Shown: positions 16,118-25,375 of the stretch, in pieces
Layout of the letters: each line of letters opens with the position of its first letter
Numbering within the stretch: position 1 is the stretch's first letter
NCBI GenBank assembly: GCA_013316825.1
Contig: WSLY01000002.1
Location: forward strand, 155,378-219,377
Reading direction: 5' to 3'
DNA: 64,000 nt
From: Lachnospiraceae bacterium
GTDB lineage: Bacteria > Bacillota > Clostridia > Lachnospirales > Lachnospiraceae
Program-made: the position numbers and the translations under genes
The notes under the pieces: generated by a model
What the model was told of the DNA's origin: nothing
Databases searched by the model: none
Seen by the model: only the letters and a program-made list of their open reading frames with translations

Positions 16118-17305
16118 CTATCCTGTAATTCCCAAATAATAAAGCAGGATTTCCGCCGCAATATGTTCGCCTAAAATACGGTATCCGGCATCGTTTGGGT
16201 GGATGCTGTCCGCCAGCAGATGCTGCGCCGTCGCTTCATCATGCATGTCCATAAGTCCGATACTGTAAAGGTCAATAACCGGATATCCATTCTGTTGTGC
16301 CAGCGTCCTCAGCGGATTCATATAATCATTCAAGGTAGGTATCCCGTTAAAATTTGTAAATTCCTTTGTTGAACTGGTATTCGGCGTCTGGTATGCCGTC
16401 ACGAAAAAGAACTGTGTGCCGGCATAGCTTGTGCGCAGCGAATTCACAATTTTTTGTAGCTGCCCACAGTAACCGCCTGTGCTGCCGTCGTCAAGCACAC
16501 CGAAATTTTTCACTTCTACATTTGTCAGAAAATCATTTAGTCCGGCATAAAAAACGGTTATTTCCGAATCCTTCACAAAAAGCTCGTCCATATGCGCTCC
16601 GATTGCCAGGTCGTCGTTATTGTTGTAATCCACTATCGTTGCGCCGCCGTGCCCGTTATTGCATACCTCTCCAAATTGCAGCGCCTCCTGCACATAATTC
16701 ACATAGCTGACCTGCCTGCCGTCTGCATCCTGTATTCCTCCGAGACCTTCTGTCACGCTGTCTCCAATAAACGTAATCTTCACTCCCGGAAATGCGCAGT
16801 TTGCCGTCTCCAGTATTTTTTTGTCCAGTTCATTTATCTTTAACGTCTTTTCATAGGAATTCTGCCATGCATAGACCCCGTTCCGTTCCTGCACATAGCT
16901 GCGCAGAAGCTCCGCCGTCTCCGGCGCAACGGTGTCCGCCTGCCAAATGACATTCCCGCTCACATCCGTCAAAATCTGAGAACCGGGCAGCACCTCATAA
17001 CGCTGCGGTTCATTGCCCGTTTGCGGCGGCTCGGTCTCTACAGGCGGCGTCGGCGTCACTTCCGCAGGCTCATTTTCTCCCGTCTGCGGCATATTTTCCG
17101 AGACGGAAACTTCCGTCCCCTCTCCCCCTGAAACCGATTCCTTTTCCTGTGCCGCTACATAATTTTTATATTTCTGAAACGCTTCATAATCTCGTAAGTA
17201 TTCCCTGAAATCCTTTGTCAAAAAGAGAGCCGCCGCCAACACCAAAACAATAATCAGTGTCAAAATCATCCATGCTTTTCTTTCTTCACTTTTTCTTCGA
17301 TTCAT
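16118..17305 (-). CDS. Membrane-anchored SGNH/GDSL hydrolase
   Basis: 395 residues: a short cytoplasmic basic start, one membrane helix (about 11-30), a Pro/Thr/Glu-rich linker (about 55-100, with PTPPVETEPPQ), then an extracellular SGNH domain. Block I is TFIGDSVTEGLGG with nucleophile Ser183, block III is YAGLNDFLTN, and block V is DSIHPNDAGYR with Asp366 and His369. It is the first gene of the minus-strand run leading into the FkbH-ACP-MBOAT cassette. A likely job is removing or transferring O-acyl groups on the surface glycan, balancing the MBOAT enzymes. Carbohydrate esterase is inferred from fold and context; a lipase cannot be excluded. Confidence 0.85.
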   Translation of the reverse strand: MNRRKSEERKAWMILTLIIVLVLAAALFLTKDFREYLRDYEAFQKYKNYVAAQEKESVSGGEGTEVSVSENMPQTGENEPAEVTPTPPVETEPPQTGNEPQRYEVLPGSQILTDVSGNVIWQADTVAPETAELLRSYVQERNGVYAWQNSYEKTLKINELDKKILETANCAFPGVKITFIGDSVTEGLGGIQDADGRQVSYVNYVQEALQFGEVCNNGHGGATIVDYNNNDDLAIGAHMDELFVKDSEITVFYAGLNDFLTNVEVKNFGVLDDGSTGGYCGQLQKIVNSLRTSYAGTQFFFVTAYQTPNTSSTKEFTNFNGIPTLNDYMNPLRTLAQQNGYPVIDLYSIGLMDMHDEATAQHLLADSIHPNDAGYRILGEHIAAEILLYYLGITG

Positions 17306-17500
17306 ATCATAAATCCTCTTCTAAACCATCCAATCCCCAAGCAGCATGTCTTTACACCGCAATCCCCACTTTTTCACTTACATCATTCTATCACCTTACA
17401 GAAAATATTACTATACTTATTTTTTTAATTTTTTCTCTTTCATTTAACGGGTGTTTGCGGTAAAATGAAGCTAAAAGAACGCAGATAAATCAAAAGATTT

Positions 17501-17522
17501 TATAATACACGGAGAAGGAAAC
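17501..17522 (+). promoter_or_regulatory. Candidate -10 box and ribosome binding site for the plus-strand MBOAT gene
   Basis: A perfect TATAAT lies at 17501-17506, but only 17 bases before the ATG at 17523, so if used the transcript would have almost no leader; no good -35 box was found upstream. GGAGAAGG immediately before the start is the ribosome binding site. An additional TAAAAT at 17461-17466 could be the true -10. The 217-base gap 17306-17522 must also hold the promoter for the divergent GDSL gene, which I could not locate with confidence. Confidence 0.35.
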
Positions 17523-19046
17523 ATGCTTTTCAATTCTTATCTTTTTATTTTTTTGTTCTTACCGATTGCCTTATCAGGATATTTTTTGATGAACCGGTTA
17601 AAGCACTATGCTATGGCAAAGTATTTCCTGATAGGCATGTCGTTATGGTTTTACGCTTATTTTAACATCTCCTACTTGGGCATTATTACTGCCAGCATCG
17701 CCCTCAACTACCTGTGTCATCTCCTGCTACTAAAACGCATTCACCCGAAAACTGTCCTCACAGGCGGTATTTTGGGGAACCTTGCCATCCTTTTTTATTT
17801 CAAATACTTCAGCTTCTTTGTAGAAAGCATAAGCAAACTGGCACATTTGGATGCTTTTGTTCCCGACATCCTTCTGCCTCTTGGCATCAGCTTTTTTACT
17901 TTTCAGCAGCTTGGCTTTTTAATAGATACGGCGCGGGGCGGCGTATCCCGCCAGTCCGTTTCCGATTATGCGCTCTTTGTCACCTTTTTCCCGCAATTAA
18001 TCGCCGGTCCGATTGTAAGCCACGAAGAAATGCTTCCCCAGTTTCAGGATATCTCCAAAAAATCGTTTTGTTTTGCGCATTTTTATGCGGGCTTACGCCT
18101 CTTTATCCTGGGTCTTGCCAAAAAAGTGCTTCTTGCCGACACCTTTGGCGCTGCGGCAAACTGGGGTTTTCAGCACTATGCTTCTCTGGATGCCCTAAAT
18201 ACCCTCCTTGTCATACTATCTTATACGTTTCAGCTTTATCTCGATTTTAGCGGCTACTGCGATATGGCGAGAGGACTTGGGCTTATGTTTAATATCAAAA
18301 TTGCCGTCAACTTTCTTTCCCCTTACAAAGCAGTCAACATTCGGGACTTCTGGGACAGATGGCACATTACCTTAAGCCGCTTCTTTACCCGTTATCTGTA
18401 TATTCCCCTCGGCGGCAGCCGCAAAGGTATGGCTCGCACCTGTCTCAATATCCTGATTGTCTTTTTATGCAGCGGTATCTGGCACGGCGCCGGCTGGACT
18501 TTTTTGTTGTGGGGCTTTCTGCACGGCGTTTTCAATGTGCTGACCCGAATCTGGCAGAACGCAAAAGAAAAGCGAAAGCATGAAAAGCCCCTGCCTGCGC
18601 AAAAAGATTCTCCCATATGGCAAAAACGCCTTCTACGTGGAATTTCTGTCCTGCTGACCTTTTTCTTTGTTATGCTAACTTGGACTTTCTTCCGTGCCGA
18701 CACGATAAAGCAGGCAGTCGATATGCTGAAAAAACTGTTTTCCCCTCTGGAAAATATGCACCGCGGGTTTCGGGTACAAAAAGAAATTTTCCGTGCCTTC
18801 CAGCTTCCCGAGCTTTTCTACATCCTAAAGTTTTTTAAGCTGGATACGCTCCCCCTTGGCTCCTGCTACTGTATGTTCCTCTTTTTTGCAGCGGCCATAA
18901 TCCTTATCTTTTTTTGTAAAAACCTGTATGAGACGGAAAACAGCCACAAACCGCGTATCATCAAAACCGTCGGGCTGTCGGTTCTTTTTGTATGGTGCGT
19001 ACTGTCCTTCTCCGGCGTCAGTACATTCCTTTATTTTAATTTCTAA
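17523..19046 (+). CDS. MBOAT family O-acyltransferase (AlgI-like)
   Basis: 507 residues with many membrane segments. Signature motifs are LPLGISFFTFQQLGFLID, FSGYCDMARGLGLMF, DFWDRWHITLSRFFTRYLYIPLGG (His281) and CSGIWHGAGWTFLLWG with the catalytic His321. This version (RFFTRYLYIPLGG) is closer to AlgI of alginate acetylation than the MBOAT at 12,062-13,591, so the two are not recent duplicates. It is on the opposite strand from its neighbours and forms a two-gene unit with the SGNH-like gene starting 41 bases downstream. It probably O-acetylates a surface glycan (inference). Confidence 0.93.
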   Translation: MLFNSYLFIFLFLPIALSGYFLMNRLKHYAMAKYFLIGMSLWFYAYFNISYLGIITASIALNYLCHLLLLKRIHPKTVLTGGILGNLAILFYFKYFSFFVESISKLAHLDAFVPDILLPLGISFFTFQQLGFLIDTARGGVSRQSVSDYALFVTFFPQLIAGPIVSHEEMLPQFQDISKKSFCFAHFYAGLRLFILGLAKKVLLADTFGAAANWGFQHYASLDALNTLLVILSYTFQLYLDFSGYCDMARGLGLMFNIKIAVNFLSPYKAVNIRDFWDRWHITLSRFFTRYLYIPLGGSRKGMARTCLNILIVFLCSGIWHGAGWTFLLWGFLHGVFNVLTRIWQNAKEKRKHEKPLPAQKDSPIWQKRLLRGISVLLTFFFVMLTWTFFRADTIKQAVDMLKKLFSPLENMHRGFRVQKEIFRAFQLPELFYILKFFKLDTLPLGSCYCMFLFFAAAIILIFFCKNLYETENSHKPRIIKTVGLSVLFVWCVLSFSGVSTFLYFNF

Positions 19047-19087
19047 GGACAGTGTTTCAAAAAATATAACTATAAGGAGACAAGGCT

Positions 19088-20149
19088 ATGACTACGGCAA
19101 ATCCCAAAGAACCTGATTATAAAAAGCACTGCATTCTGCTTGCCATACTTTCTCTTTCCGCCCTGTTAGCCGCGGCAGCACTGGTGATAGCGGCAGACCC
19201 GTTTTTTCAGTATCACAAGCCTTTAGAAGGACTGTATTATATCATCGACAACAAAATCAGCCAGAATCCGGGCATTGCCGCGCACTTTACATATGACAGC
19301 GTCATTACCGGCTCATCCATGACGGTCAATTTTGATACAAAGCTCTTTTCCGAAAAGCTTGGATTACATACCATAAAGCTTCCCTATGACGGCGCTTACC
19401 CCAAGGACATCGACACCATACTGTCCCTCGTCCAAAAAAGCCCCAATGAAATCAGGGCTGTTTTTCTCAGTATCGATATTTTAAACTATCGGGTAGGCCC
19501 TGACGTCACCGCATATGAGATGCCTGCCTATCTCTACAATGACACTGTGTTAGACGACATCCCCTATCTTCTCAACAAGGAAGTCATACTGGACTACATC
19601 ATCCGCCCGCAGATTGAGCGGGAAGGGACTCCTCTAAACGAGGCATACTGGTCATGGATATATATGTGGTATGGAAAAGATATCGTGTTTCAGACCTATG
19701 AAGCGCCGTCCGCCTGTCAGCCTGCCCTGCCGGAAGATGCTTTCGCTGAGGAGATTGCCGCCAGTCTGAAAACCTGCATCCTGCCTCATATAGAAAATAT
19801 GCCGGACACCGAATTTACTTTCTTTTTCCCACCCTACAGCGTCCTCTACTGGTACAATCGTTATGCGGACGGCAGCCTTGCCGCCGAGCTTGCGGCGGAA
19901 AAGCAGGTAGTTGAAACCTTGCTGGCTTACCCGAACGTAAAGATATATTACTTTCAGGACGATTTTTCTTATATTACAAACTTTGACAACTATTGCGATT
20001 ACACCCACTACCGACACGAAATGAACGATTACATGACGGAATGCTTTGCGCAGGATAACTGCCGGCTGACCCTCCAAAACTACAACGACGTCATTGACAA
20101 TATGCTCTCATGGGCACAAAGCTGTGATTACCAGAGCTATCTTCCCTGA
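19088..20149 (+). CDS. SGNH-like partner protein of the plus-strand MBOAT
   Basis: 353 residues with one N-terminal membrane anchor (about 15-36) and an outer domain. SVITGSSMTVNFDTKLF places candidate nucleophiles at Ser76/Ser77, and the C-terminal CDYTHYRHEMNDYM gives an Asp and His in the position expected for an SGNH catalytic pair. A strong AAGGAGA precedes the ATG. It follows the MBOAT gene by 41 bases on the plus strand, and its last 13 bases overlap the convergent GT2 gene. The layout matches an MBOAT/SGNH acyl-transfer pair. No named family was recognised, so the acceptor is unknown. Confidence 0.7.
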   Translation: MTTANPKEPDYKKHCILLAILSLSALLAAAALVIAADPFFQYHKPLEGLYYIIDNKISQNPGIAAHFTYDSVITGSSMTVNFDTKLFSEKLGLHTIKLPYDGAYPKDIDTILSLVQKSPNEIRAVFLSIDILNYRVGPDVTAYEMPAYLYNDTVLDDIPYLLNKEVILDYIIRPQIEREGTPLNEAYWSWIYMWYGKDIVFQTYEAPSACQPALPEDAFAEEIAASLKTCILPHIENMPDTEFTFFFPPYSVLYWYNRYADGSLAAELAAEKQVVETLLAYPNVKIYYFQDDFSYITNFDNYCDYTHYRHEMNDYMTECFAQDNCRLTLQNYNDVIDNMLSWAQSCDYQSYLP

Positions 20150-21084
20150 CCCTGCTCCACGTTTACGATTTCTTTAATCACATACTGGGGCGAATTGTTC
20201 ATGCAGACATATACCCTGCCAATATATTCTCCAATCAGTCCCAGCAGCAGCATCTGCATACCTCCGATAAAAACCACTGCCGACATTAAAGAACTGAAGC
20301 CCATCGGCACGGCAGGGTTTACAAATTTTTTAACAATCGTGTAAATGCCGTAGCAAAATCCCATGAACGCGCAAAAAGCGCCTATCAAGGTGGCTATCCG
20401 CAAGGGCTTCACAGAAAAAGAGGTAAAACCATTTACCCAAAGATTTATCAGTTTTCCCAGCGTATAGCCCGAAGTGCCTATTTCCCGCTCCCTGTGCGTA
20501 ACGTCTACATTGACAATATTCTTTGTTGCCCGCAGCACCAGCCCGATGACATAAGGGTACGCGTTTTCATATCGTATCACCTCATCTATTACAAAACGCC
20601 TCGCTGCAAAATAACTGGAAATATACAGCTTCTTCGGCTTCCCCAGCATAACTCGCGTCATAAGCTCATTCAGCTTGCTCCCAAAATTGCGAAACCATGA
20701 ATGCTTCTTGTGCTCATATCTGGCATATACCACATCCGCGCCTTCTTCAATTCCTGCAATCAGCTTGCCCGCCTCATTTGCCGGTGTCTGCCCGTCGTCA
20801 TCCAGACACACCACAATATCTCCCTTTACGTGCCTGAATCCCGCCATCAGCGCCGCATGCTGCCCGAAATTCTTTGACAGATTAATTCCCTTGATTCTGG
20901 TATCCGCTTCACAAAGGCTCTTGATAACCGAAAAAGTATCATCGGGGGAACCATCATTTATCAGTATTATCTCGTACGTATCATCTGAAAGTGCCTCCGC
21001 AGCCGCCATTACCTCTTCCACCACGCCCCGAATTGTTTTCTCAGAGCGGTAGCAGGGAATTACAAAACTAATTAACTGTCCCAT
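20137..21084 (-). CDS. Glycosyltransferase family 2, polyprenyl-phosphate sugar synthase (GtrB/ArnC-like)
   Basis: 315 residues. GT2 motifs: SFVIPCYRSEKTIRGVV, INDGSPDDT, GFRHVKGDIVVCLDDDGQTP with the metal-binding Asp run, and REIGTSGYTLGKLINLW, which is typical of ArnC/GtrB enzymes. Two membrane helices occupy about residues 235-295. It is the last gene of the 38,228-20,137 run and directly follows a large membrane protein that could use its product. It would load a sugar on polyprenyl phosphate for transfer outside the membrane. The donor sugar is unknown. Confidence 0.88.
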   Translation of the reverse strand: MGQLISFVIPCYRSEKTIRGVVEEVMAAAEALSDDTYEIILINDGSPDDTFSVIKSLCEADTRIKGINLSKNFGQHAALMAGFRHVKGDIVVCLDDDGQTPANEAGKLIAGIEEGADVVYARYEHKKHSWFRNFGSKLNELMTRVMLGKPKKLYISSYFAARRFVIDEVIRYENAYPYVIGLVLRATKNIVNVDVTHREREIGTSGYTLGKLINLWVNGFTSFSVKPLRIATLIGAFCAFMGFCYGIYTIVKKFVNPAVPMGFSSLMSAVVFIGGMQMLLLGLIGEYIGRVYVCMNNSPQYVIKEIVNVEQGQGR

Positions 21085-21131
21085 TCTTTACCTCTTTTTC
21101 TTTATTTGTCACCTTATGCGCCTTCTTTTAT

Positions 21132-22916
21132 TTAAGGAAGCGCCGCCCTGACAGGTTTATAAACGTAAAAAACCTCTTCCCCGTCCAGACATATACCATC
21201 CGCCTTGTAAAGCTCTATCGTCTCGCCCCGCTCTGCATAGTACCCTGAAAGGCTCTCCCCAAAAGGCGGAAGACTGTCGGGTTCCTTTGCCTGCACAATA
21301 ACAAACACTTTGTCCTGCTCCAAAATGGCATATGCCATGGAGTCAATTCCAAAAGCGGCAAGCTTTTTATCATTCAGCGGGCTTTTGGATGCCCAGCCGC
21401 CCATGATATCGTAGTTGGATATGGCGTTGTCCACATTACAGAACAACTTTTCCGAATAACGCACCGTAGAATACACATCCACAAAATAAAAGCAGTCCTC
21501 ATGTCCTTTTACATAGTCCTGTAACGCCGCCCATGCCCTGTTCGTATTTTCCCTCGCTTCGTATTCCGTGCACACCGCCCTTACACTGCCGGCTGCAAAG
21601 CATAAGCACAACACCGCCGGTACCGCGAAAAAGCACGGCTTCATAGCTGTCCACAGCTTATCCTTCCCGCCTTCCTTGCATTCCCGCAGCAGCATGGCAA
21701 GCAGAATAACCAGTTCCATCAGATAGAGCGAATGGGTAATCCGCTCCGGCGCCCTGCCCCTGTAGAGGATAAACAGCCATAGCCCGCTGCGCACGACTCC
21801 CATACAGGGAAGCTCCCAAAGAAACCGAAAATGGCGGTTTTTAACGGCTGCCGCCAAAACCATAAGATATAAGGCAATCACAAACAAATTCCACGGATAA
21901 TCCGTCTCATGAAAAGTCCTGTATCGGTAATCGATAACAGCCTGCTTTAAAGCAGCTCCAAAAGAAAGCTGCTGCCTTCTCGTCTCCGCCGCCTTTTCAC
22001 TGATTTTCTGCAAAACATCCGCATCGATTTCCTCATCCAGTCCAAAATTATAATTTTCAATCAGCATCCGGCTGTATCTTGTCATCCCGATGCTGTCGTA
22101 ATATGCTTGGTTATCCTCATAGGAAGGACGCCATTGCCAGTAAAAATCGTAGAGCTCCGTCCGGTTGTCAAAGTATCTGTTAAATTCCCGCCAGTCGGCG
22201 CTGCCATGCGCCGCCATATGAAGCCCTTGACTGAGGACAAGCCCCGCAAATATGCCTCCCAAAACAGAAAAATATTTTGCGGCATTTTCCTTTGTAAAAA
22301 AGGGACTTTCACAGCTCCACCGGCACAGCCCCGTCACACAGATAAGCGGCAGCACCAAAAGCAGCATCTCGGAACGGAGCTGAAAAGCAATCGTCACGAG
22401 CAGTATGCAGGGCATATTATGCAAAAAGAAATCTTTGACCGTCTTTTCTTCCTTTGCAGTATAAAACAAAAACGCTGCCGTTGCCGCAAGCAGGGTACAA
22501 GTAACCGTATACTGCGTAAATACCAGCTCCCGCAAAAAAAGGGTCAGAATAACCGCCGTCTCTAAAAGCAGCGCCATAACCTTTCCCATGCGTTTTTCAA
22601 AAAATCCAAGCAGTCTTTTTGTCATCAGGTAGATGCTTCCAAAATGGCAGAGACAAAGGAAGATTCCGTACCACGGAAGTCCCCTTGCCACACGATAAAA
22701 AAGGCTGATAACAAAGCTTAACGGAAACAGCATCTGGATGTTTCTCCCCTCGGGCGTTCCCGTGTACACCCCCGCCAGAATGTCCTTTATCAGCACGTCA
22801 TCATTCAAATCGTAATAATAATCAAAAAAGATGCCAATCGCCGCGCACAATACAACACTCAGTCCCAGCGCCCATATGTGATTTTCTTTTTGCTTCAGCC
22901 AAATCTTCACTTTCAT
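21132..22916 (-). CDS. Large polytopic membrane protein, GT-C-like
   Basis: 594 residues with ten or more hydrophobic segments and a C-terminal soluble tail (about 445-594). The first outer loop holds YYDLNDDVLIKDILAG, an acidic motif placed as in GT-C glycosyltransferases. The large loop at about 235-330 contains ENYNFGLDEEIDAD. The C-terminal tail reads like a soluble cap domain, also seen in the other two large membrane proteins of this region. Because it is followed by a GtrB-like gene, the pair may form a lipid-phosphate-sugar synthase plus a transferase (inference). No family name can be assigned by eye. Confidence 0.6.
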   Translation of the reverse strand: MKVKIWLKQKENHIWALGLSVVLCAAIGIFFDYYYDLNDDVLIKDILAGVYTGTPEGRNIQMLFPLSFVISLFYRVARGLPWYGIFLCLCHFGSIYLMTKRLLGFFEKRMGKVMALLLETAVILTLFLRELVFTQYTVTCTLLAATAAFLFYTAKEEKTVKDFFLHNMPCILLVTIAFQLRSEMLLLVLPLICVTGLCRWSCESPFFTKENAAKYFSVLGGIFAGLVLSQGLHMAAHGSADWREFNRYFDNRTELYDFYWQWRPSYEDNQAYYDSIGMTRYSRMLIENYNFGLDEEIDADVLQKISEKAAETRRQQLSFGAALKQAVIDYRYRTFHETDYPWNLFVIALYLMVLAAAVKNRHFRFLWELPCMGVVRSGLWLFILYRGRAPERITHSLYLMELVILLAMLLRECKEGGKDKLWTAMKPCFFAVPAVLCLCFAAGSVRAVCTEYEARENTNRAWAALQDYVKGHEDCFYFVDVYSTVRYSEKLFCNVDNAISNYDIMGGWASKSPLNDKKLAAFGIDSMAYAILEQDKVFVIVQAKEPDSLPPFGESLSGYYAERGETIELYKADGICLDGEEVFYVYKPVRAALP

Positions 22917-22974
22917 ACTGCCCTTTTTTACTCCAATCCGCTATCCGCTTCGCGCAAAAAGTCTCTTTAACCCT

Positions 22975-24186
22975 TCAGTCCTGCTGCGCAGCAGGTTTCC
23001 TGTAATTCTCTACGACTTTTTTCACGGCGTGAATCACATCCTCCACATCCTGCTCCGTCATGGCATAATACAGGGGCAGGCTCATAATTTCTTCGTAAAG
23101 CTTCTCCGCCTTGGGGCAAAGACCTTTTTGATACCCCAGCTTTTCATAGTAGGGATGATAATACACCGGAATATAATGTACATTGCAGCAGACATTTTCG
23201 GCTGCCATGGCATCAAAAAACTGTTTTCTGTTTACCAGAAGCATTTCCGGCTTTATGCGAAGAATGTACAGATGCCTGATTGTATCTGATTCCGGTATTT
23301 CCTCCTGTACCGCAAGTTCCGGCATGTCGGCAAACGCTTCGTTGTACCGCTCCACAATCTGTCTCCTTCTCTCCCCGAAGCGCTCCAACTTGTCAAGCTG
23401 GCTGATAATCAGCGCCGCCTGTATGTCCGTCATGCGGTAATTCATGCCCAGAGACACCTGCTCATAATACCACGCACCCTCTTTTTCCTTTTCCAGCAAA
23501 GACTCGTCCCTTGTAATACCATGCGACCTGTAGAGCAAAAGCTTTTTGTAATATTCCGCATGATTCGTCAGGACTGCCCCGCCTTCCCCGCCTGTCACCG
23601 TCTTTACCGGATGAAAGCTGAAGGTTGTCAAATCCGCAATAGAGCCAATCGGCTGTCCGCCATATTTCGTTCCAATGGAATGCGCCGCATCTTCGATGAG
23701 CACGGCGCCGTTTTCCCGACAAAGCTTTAATAAGGGATCCAGCTCTGCCGCCTGTCCCGTATAGTCCACCGCCACAACCGCCTTCGTATGCTCCGTCATG
23801 TGTTCCGCCACGGAGACAGGGTCTATATTGTAGGTTTTATCATTGATATCTGCAAAAACCGGCCTTGCGCCGCAATACAACGCACAGTTTGCGGAAGCCG
23901 CAAAGGTAATCGGTGTCGTAATCACTTCATCCCCCGCCGTCACGCCCGCCGCCTGACATGCAATATGCAGCGCCGCCGTACCGTTGCTGACTGCAACAGC
24001 GTACTTGGCGCCCGTAAGCGCGCAAAGACGCGCTTCCAGCTCCGCAATCTTGGGACCGCAGGTCAAATCTCCGTTTCGCAGCACATCAGAAACCGCCGTC
24101 ACGTCGGCATCGTCAATATACTGATGTCCGTAATATATCTTGGTATCTCTGACGGGAGTACCGCCCTGAATTGCCAGCTTTTCCAT
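22975..24186 (-). CDS. pseC: UDP-4-keto-6-deoxy sugar aminotransferase, pseudaminic acid pathway (PseC)
   Basis: 403 residues of the DegT/DnrJ/EryC1 family of PLP-dependent sugar aminotransferases. AVSNGTAALHIACQAAGV binds the cofactor phosphate, IEDAAHSIG carries Asp166, and the Schiff-base lysine is Lys195 in FSFHPVKTVTGGEGGAV. The start MEKLAIQGGTPVRDTKIYYGHQYI and the FHPVKTVTGGEGG form are typical of PseC, which aminates UDP-2-acetamido-2,6-dideoxy-beta-L-arabino-hexos-4-ulose. It follows pseG after a 160-base gap, larger than elsewhere in the run, in which no gene or terminator was seen. PseC needs the product of PseB, which is not in the window. Confidence 0.9.
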   Translation of the reverse strand: MEKLAIQGGTPVRDTKIYYGHQYIDDADVTAVSDVLRNGDLTCGPKIAELEARLCALTGAKYAVAVSNGTAALHIACQAAGVTAGDEVITTPITFAASANCALYCGARPVFADINDKTYNIDPVSVAEHMTEHTKAVVAVDYTGQAAELDPLLKLCRENGAVLIEDAAHSIGTKYGGQPIGSIADLTTFSFHPVKTVTGGEGGAVLTNHAEYYKKLLLYRSHGITRDESLLEKEKEGAWYYEQVSLGMNYRMTDIQAALIISQLDKLERFGERRRQIVERYNEAFADMPELAVQEEIPESDTIRHLYILRIKPEMLLVNRKQFFDAMAAENVCCNVHYIPVYYHPYYEKLGYQKGLCPKAEKLYEEIMSLPLYYAMTEQDVEDVIHAVKKVVENYRKPAAQQD

Positions 24187-24346
24187 TTTTACACCATTCC
24201 CTTCTCTTTATCTTATCCGTCACACCGTCGTTTACCGCTTTCTGCAGCCTGCGCTTTCTCTTTGCAGAAAACAGGCTTCCCACAATTCAGCTTTATTTTA
24301 GAACAATATGGAGAGAAAATCAATGCTGCCTTTTCCTTACTCCTAA

Positions 24347-25375
24347 TCAGGAAATGCGTAACAGCCTTTCGGCAATACGCTCCGCGCCTCTTTTATCCAC
24401 CAGATTTTTTCCGCGAAAGCTGTAATCTTCCCGCAGAGTTTTTGATTCTGCCAGCAGCCGGACATGCGCTGCGACTTTCTCTGGCAGTTCCTCCTTTTCC
24501 CTCAGGTAATTACCTCCGTAACACACAATACCTTTTTCTGCAAAAGTCTCCACAAGACGCTCCTGATTATCCGCAAAAGAAAAACAGATAATCGGCACGC
24601 CTACTGCGCACAACTCATACATGGTCGAGCCGCCGGCTGTCACGGCAATGTCGCACTGTGCCATCAGCGCCGCCATATTGCGTATGTTTTCGTAAACCTT
24701 TACATTTGGATGCTTTGCCGCAACAGCCTGCAGGCAGGACAGATGACGGTTAAAGCTTCCGCTGACTACATGATATTGCAGCCGCCTGCATATTTCTTCA
24801 GACAATACGCTCCTAAGTATCTGCTCCGCCAGATTATACTTATCGCCGCCGCCGGTGGTAATCAGTACATGCTCCGCCTTCTCTCTGACCTCATACGCCG
24901 TGCTGCCAAACTCTTCCCGCAAAGGCACATAAGAACAGCCCAGCAAAAACACGCGGTTCTGCGGCAGCGCCCTTTCCTTATAAGGCAGCGCTTCACCGTA
25001 GATATTGTAGTTTATCACCACGTCTGCCGGGCAGGGAAACGCGCACATATCGTCGATATAAACCGTTTGTGTGTATTCTCCTACCTGCTTTAGATACTCT
25101 GCCGTCACAAAATAGCTGTCAGCTAAAAACAGCTTTGGCGCGTACGCCTCCAAAAGAGGGCGCAGCGCAGAAAGCTCCGCCTCCATCTTTTGATAGTCAG
25201 AGTACAGAATCCGGTACTTCTGCCCTCTCTCTGCAAGGAGCCCTGCTGCAGAATCATCCGCCAAGAGGAAGAGCACCTCCTCCCCCCGTCTCTGCAACGC
25301 CCCTGCAATGGACAGACAGCGCATAATATGACCGCTTCCAACTTCTCTGCCGCCGTCAGCTCTTATAAAGATCAT
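24347..25375 (-). CDS. pseG: UDP-2,4-diacetamido-2,4,6-trideoxy-altrose hydrolase (PseG)
   Basis: 342 residues with a GT-B-like fold. The N-terminal FIRADGGREVGSGHIMRCLSIA holds the catalytic His16 and the G-x-GH loop that characterises PseG. The C-terminal half has TAGGSTMYELCAVGVPIICFSFADNQ, the nucleotide-binding loop. It removes UDP from the altrose intermediate to release the free sugar that PseI condenses. Its start overlaps the stop of the pseI-pseH fusion by four bases (ATGA), so translation is coupled. A length of about 340 fits a stand-alone PseG without an additional acetyltransferase domain. Confidence 0.92.
   Translation of the reverse strand: MIFIRADGGREVGSGHIMRCLSIAGALQRRGEEVLFLLADDSAAGLLAERGQKYRILYSDYQKMEAELSALRPLLEAYAPKLFLADSYFVTAEYLKQVGEYTQTVYIDDMCAFPCPADVVINYNIYGEALPYKERALPQNRVFLLGCSYVPLREEFGSTAYEVREKAEHVLITTGGGDKYNLAEQILRSVLSEEICRRLQYHVVSGSFNRHLSCLQAVAAKHPNVKVYENIRNMAALMAQCDIAVTAGGSTMYELCAVGVPIICFSFADNQERLVETFAEKGIVCYGGNYLREKEELPEKVAAHVRLLAESKTLREDYSFRGKNLVDKRGAERIAERLLRIS

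Noticed and set aside
24187..24346. Possible small gene or terminator in the 160-base gap between pseG and pseC
   Set aside because: No open frame with a ribosome binding site and no hairpin with a T-run were found; only a weak AGCCTG/CAGGCT inverted repeat.
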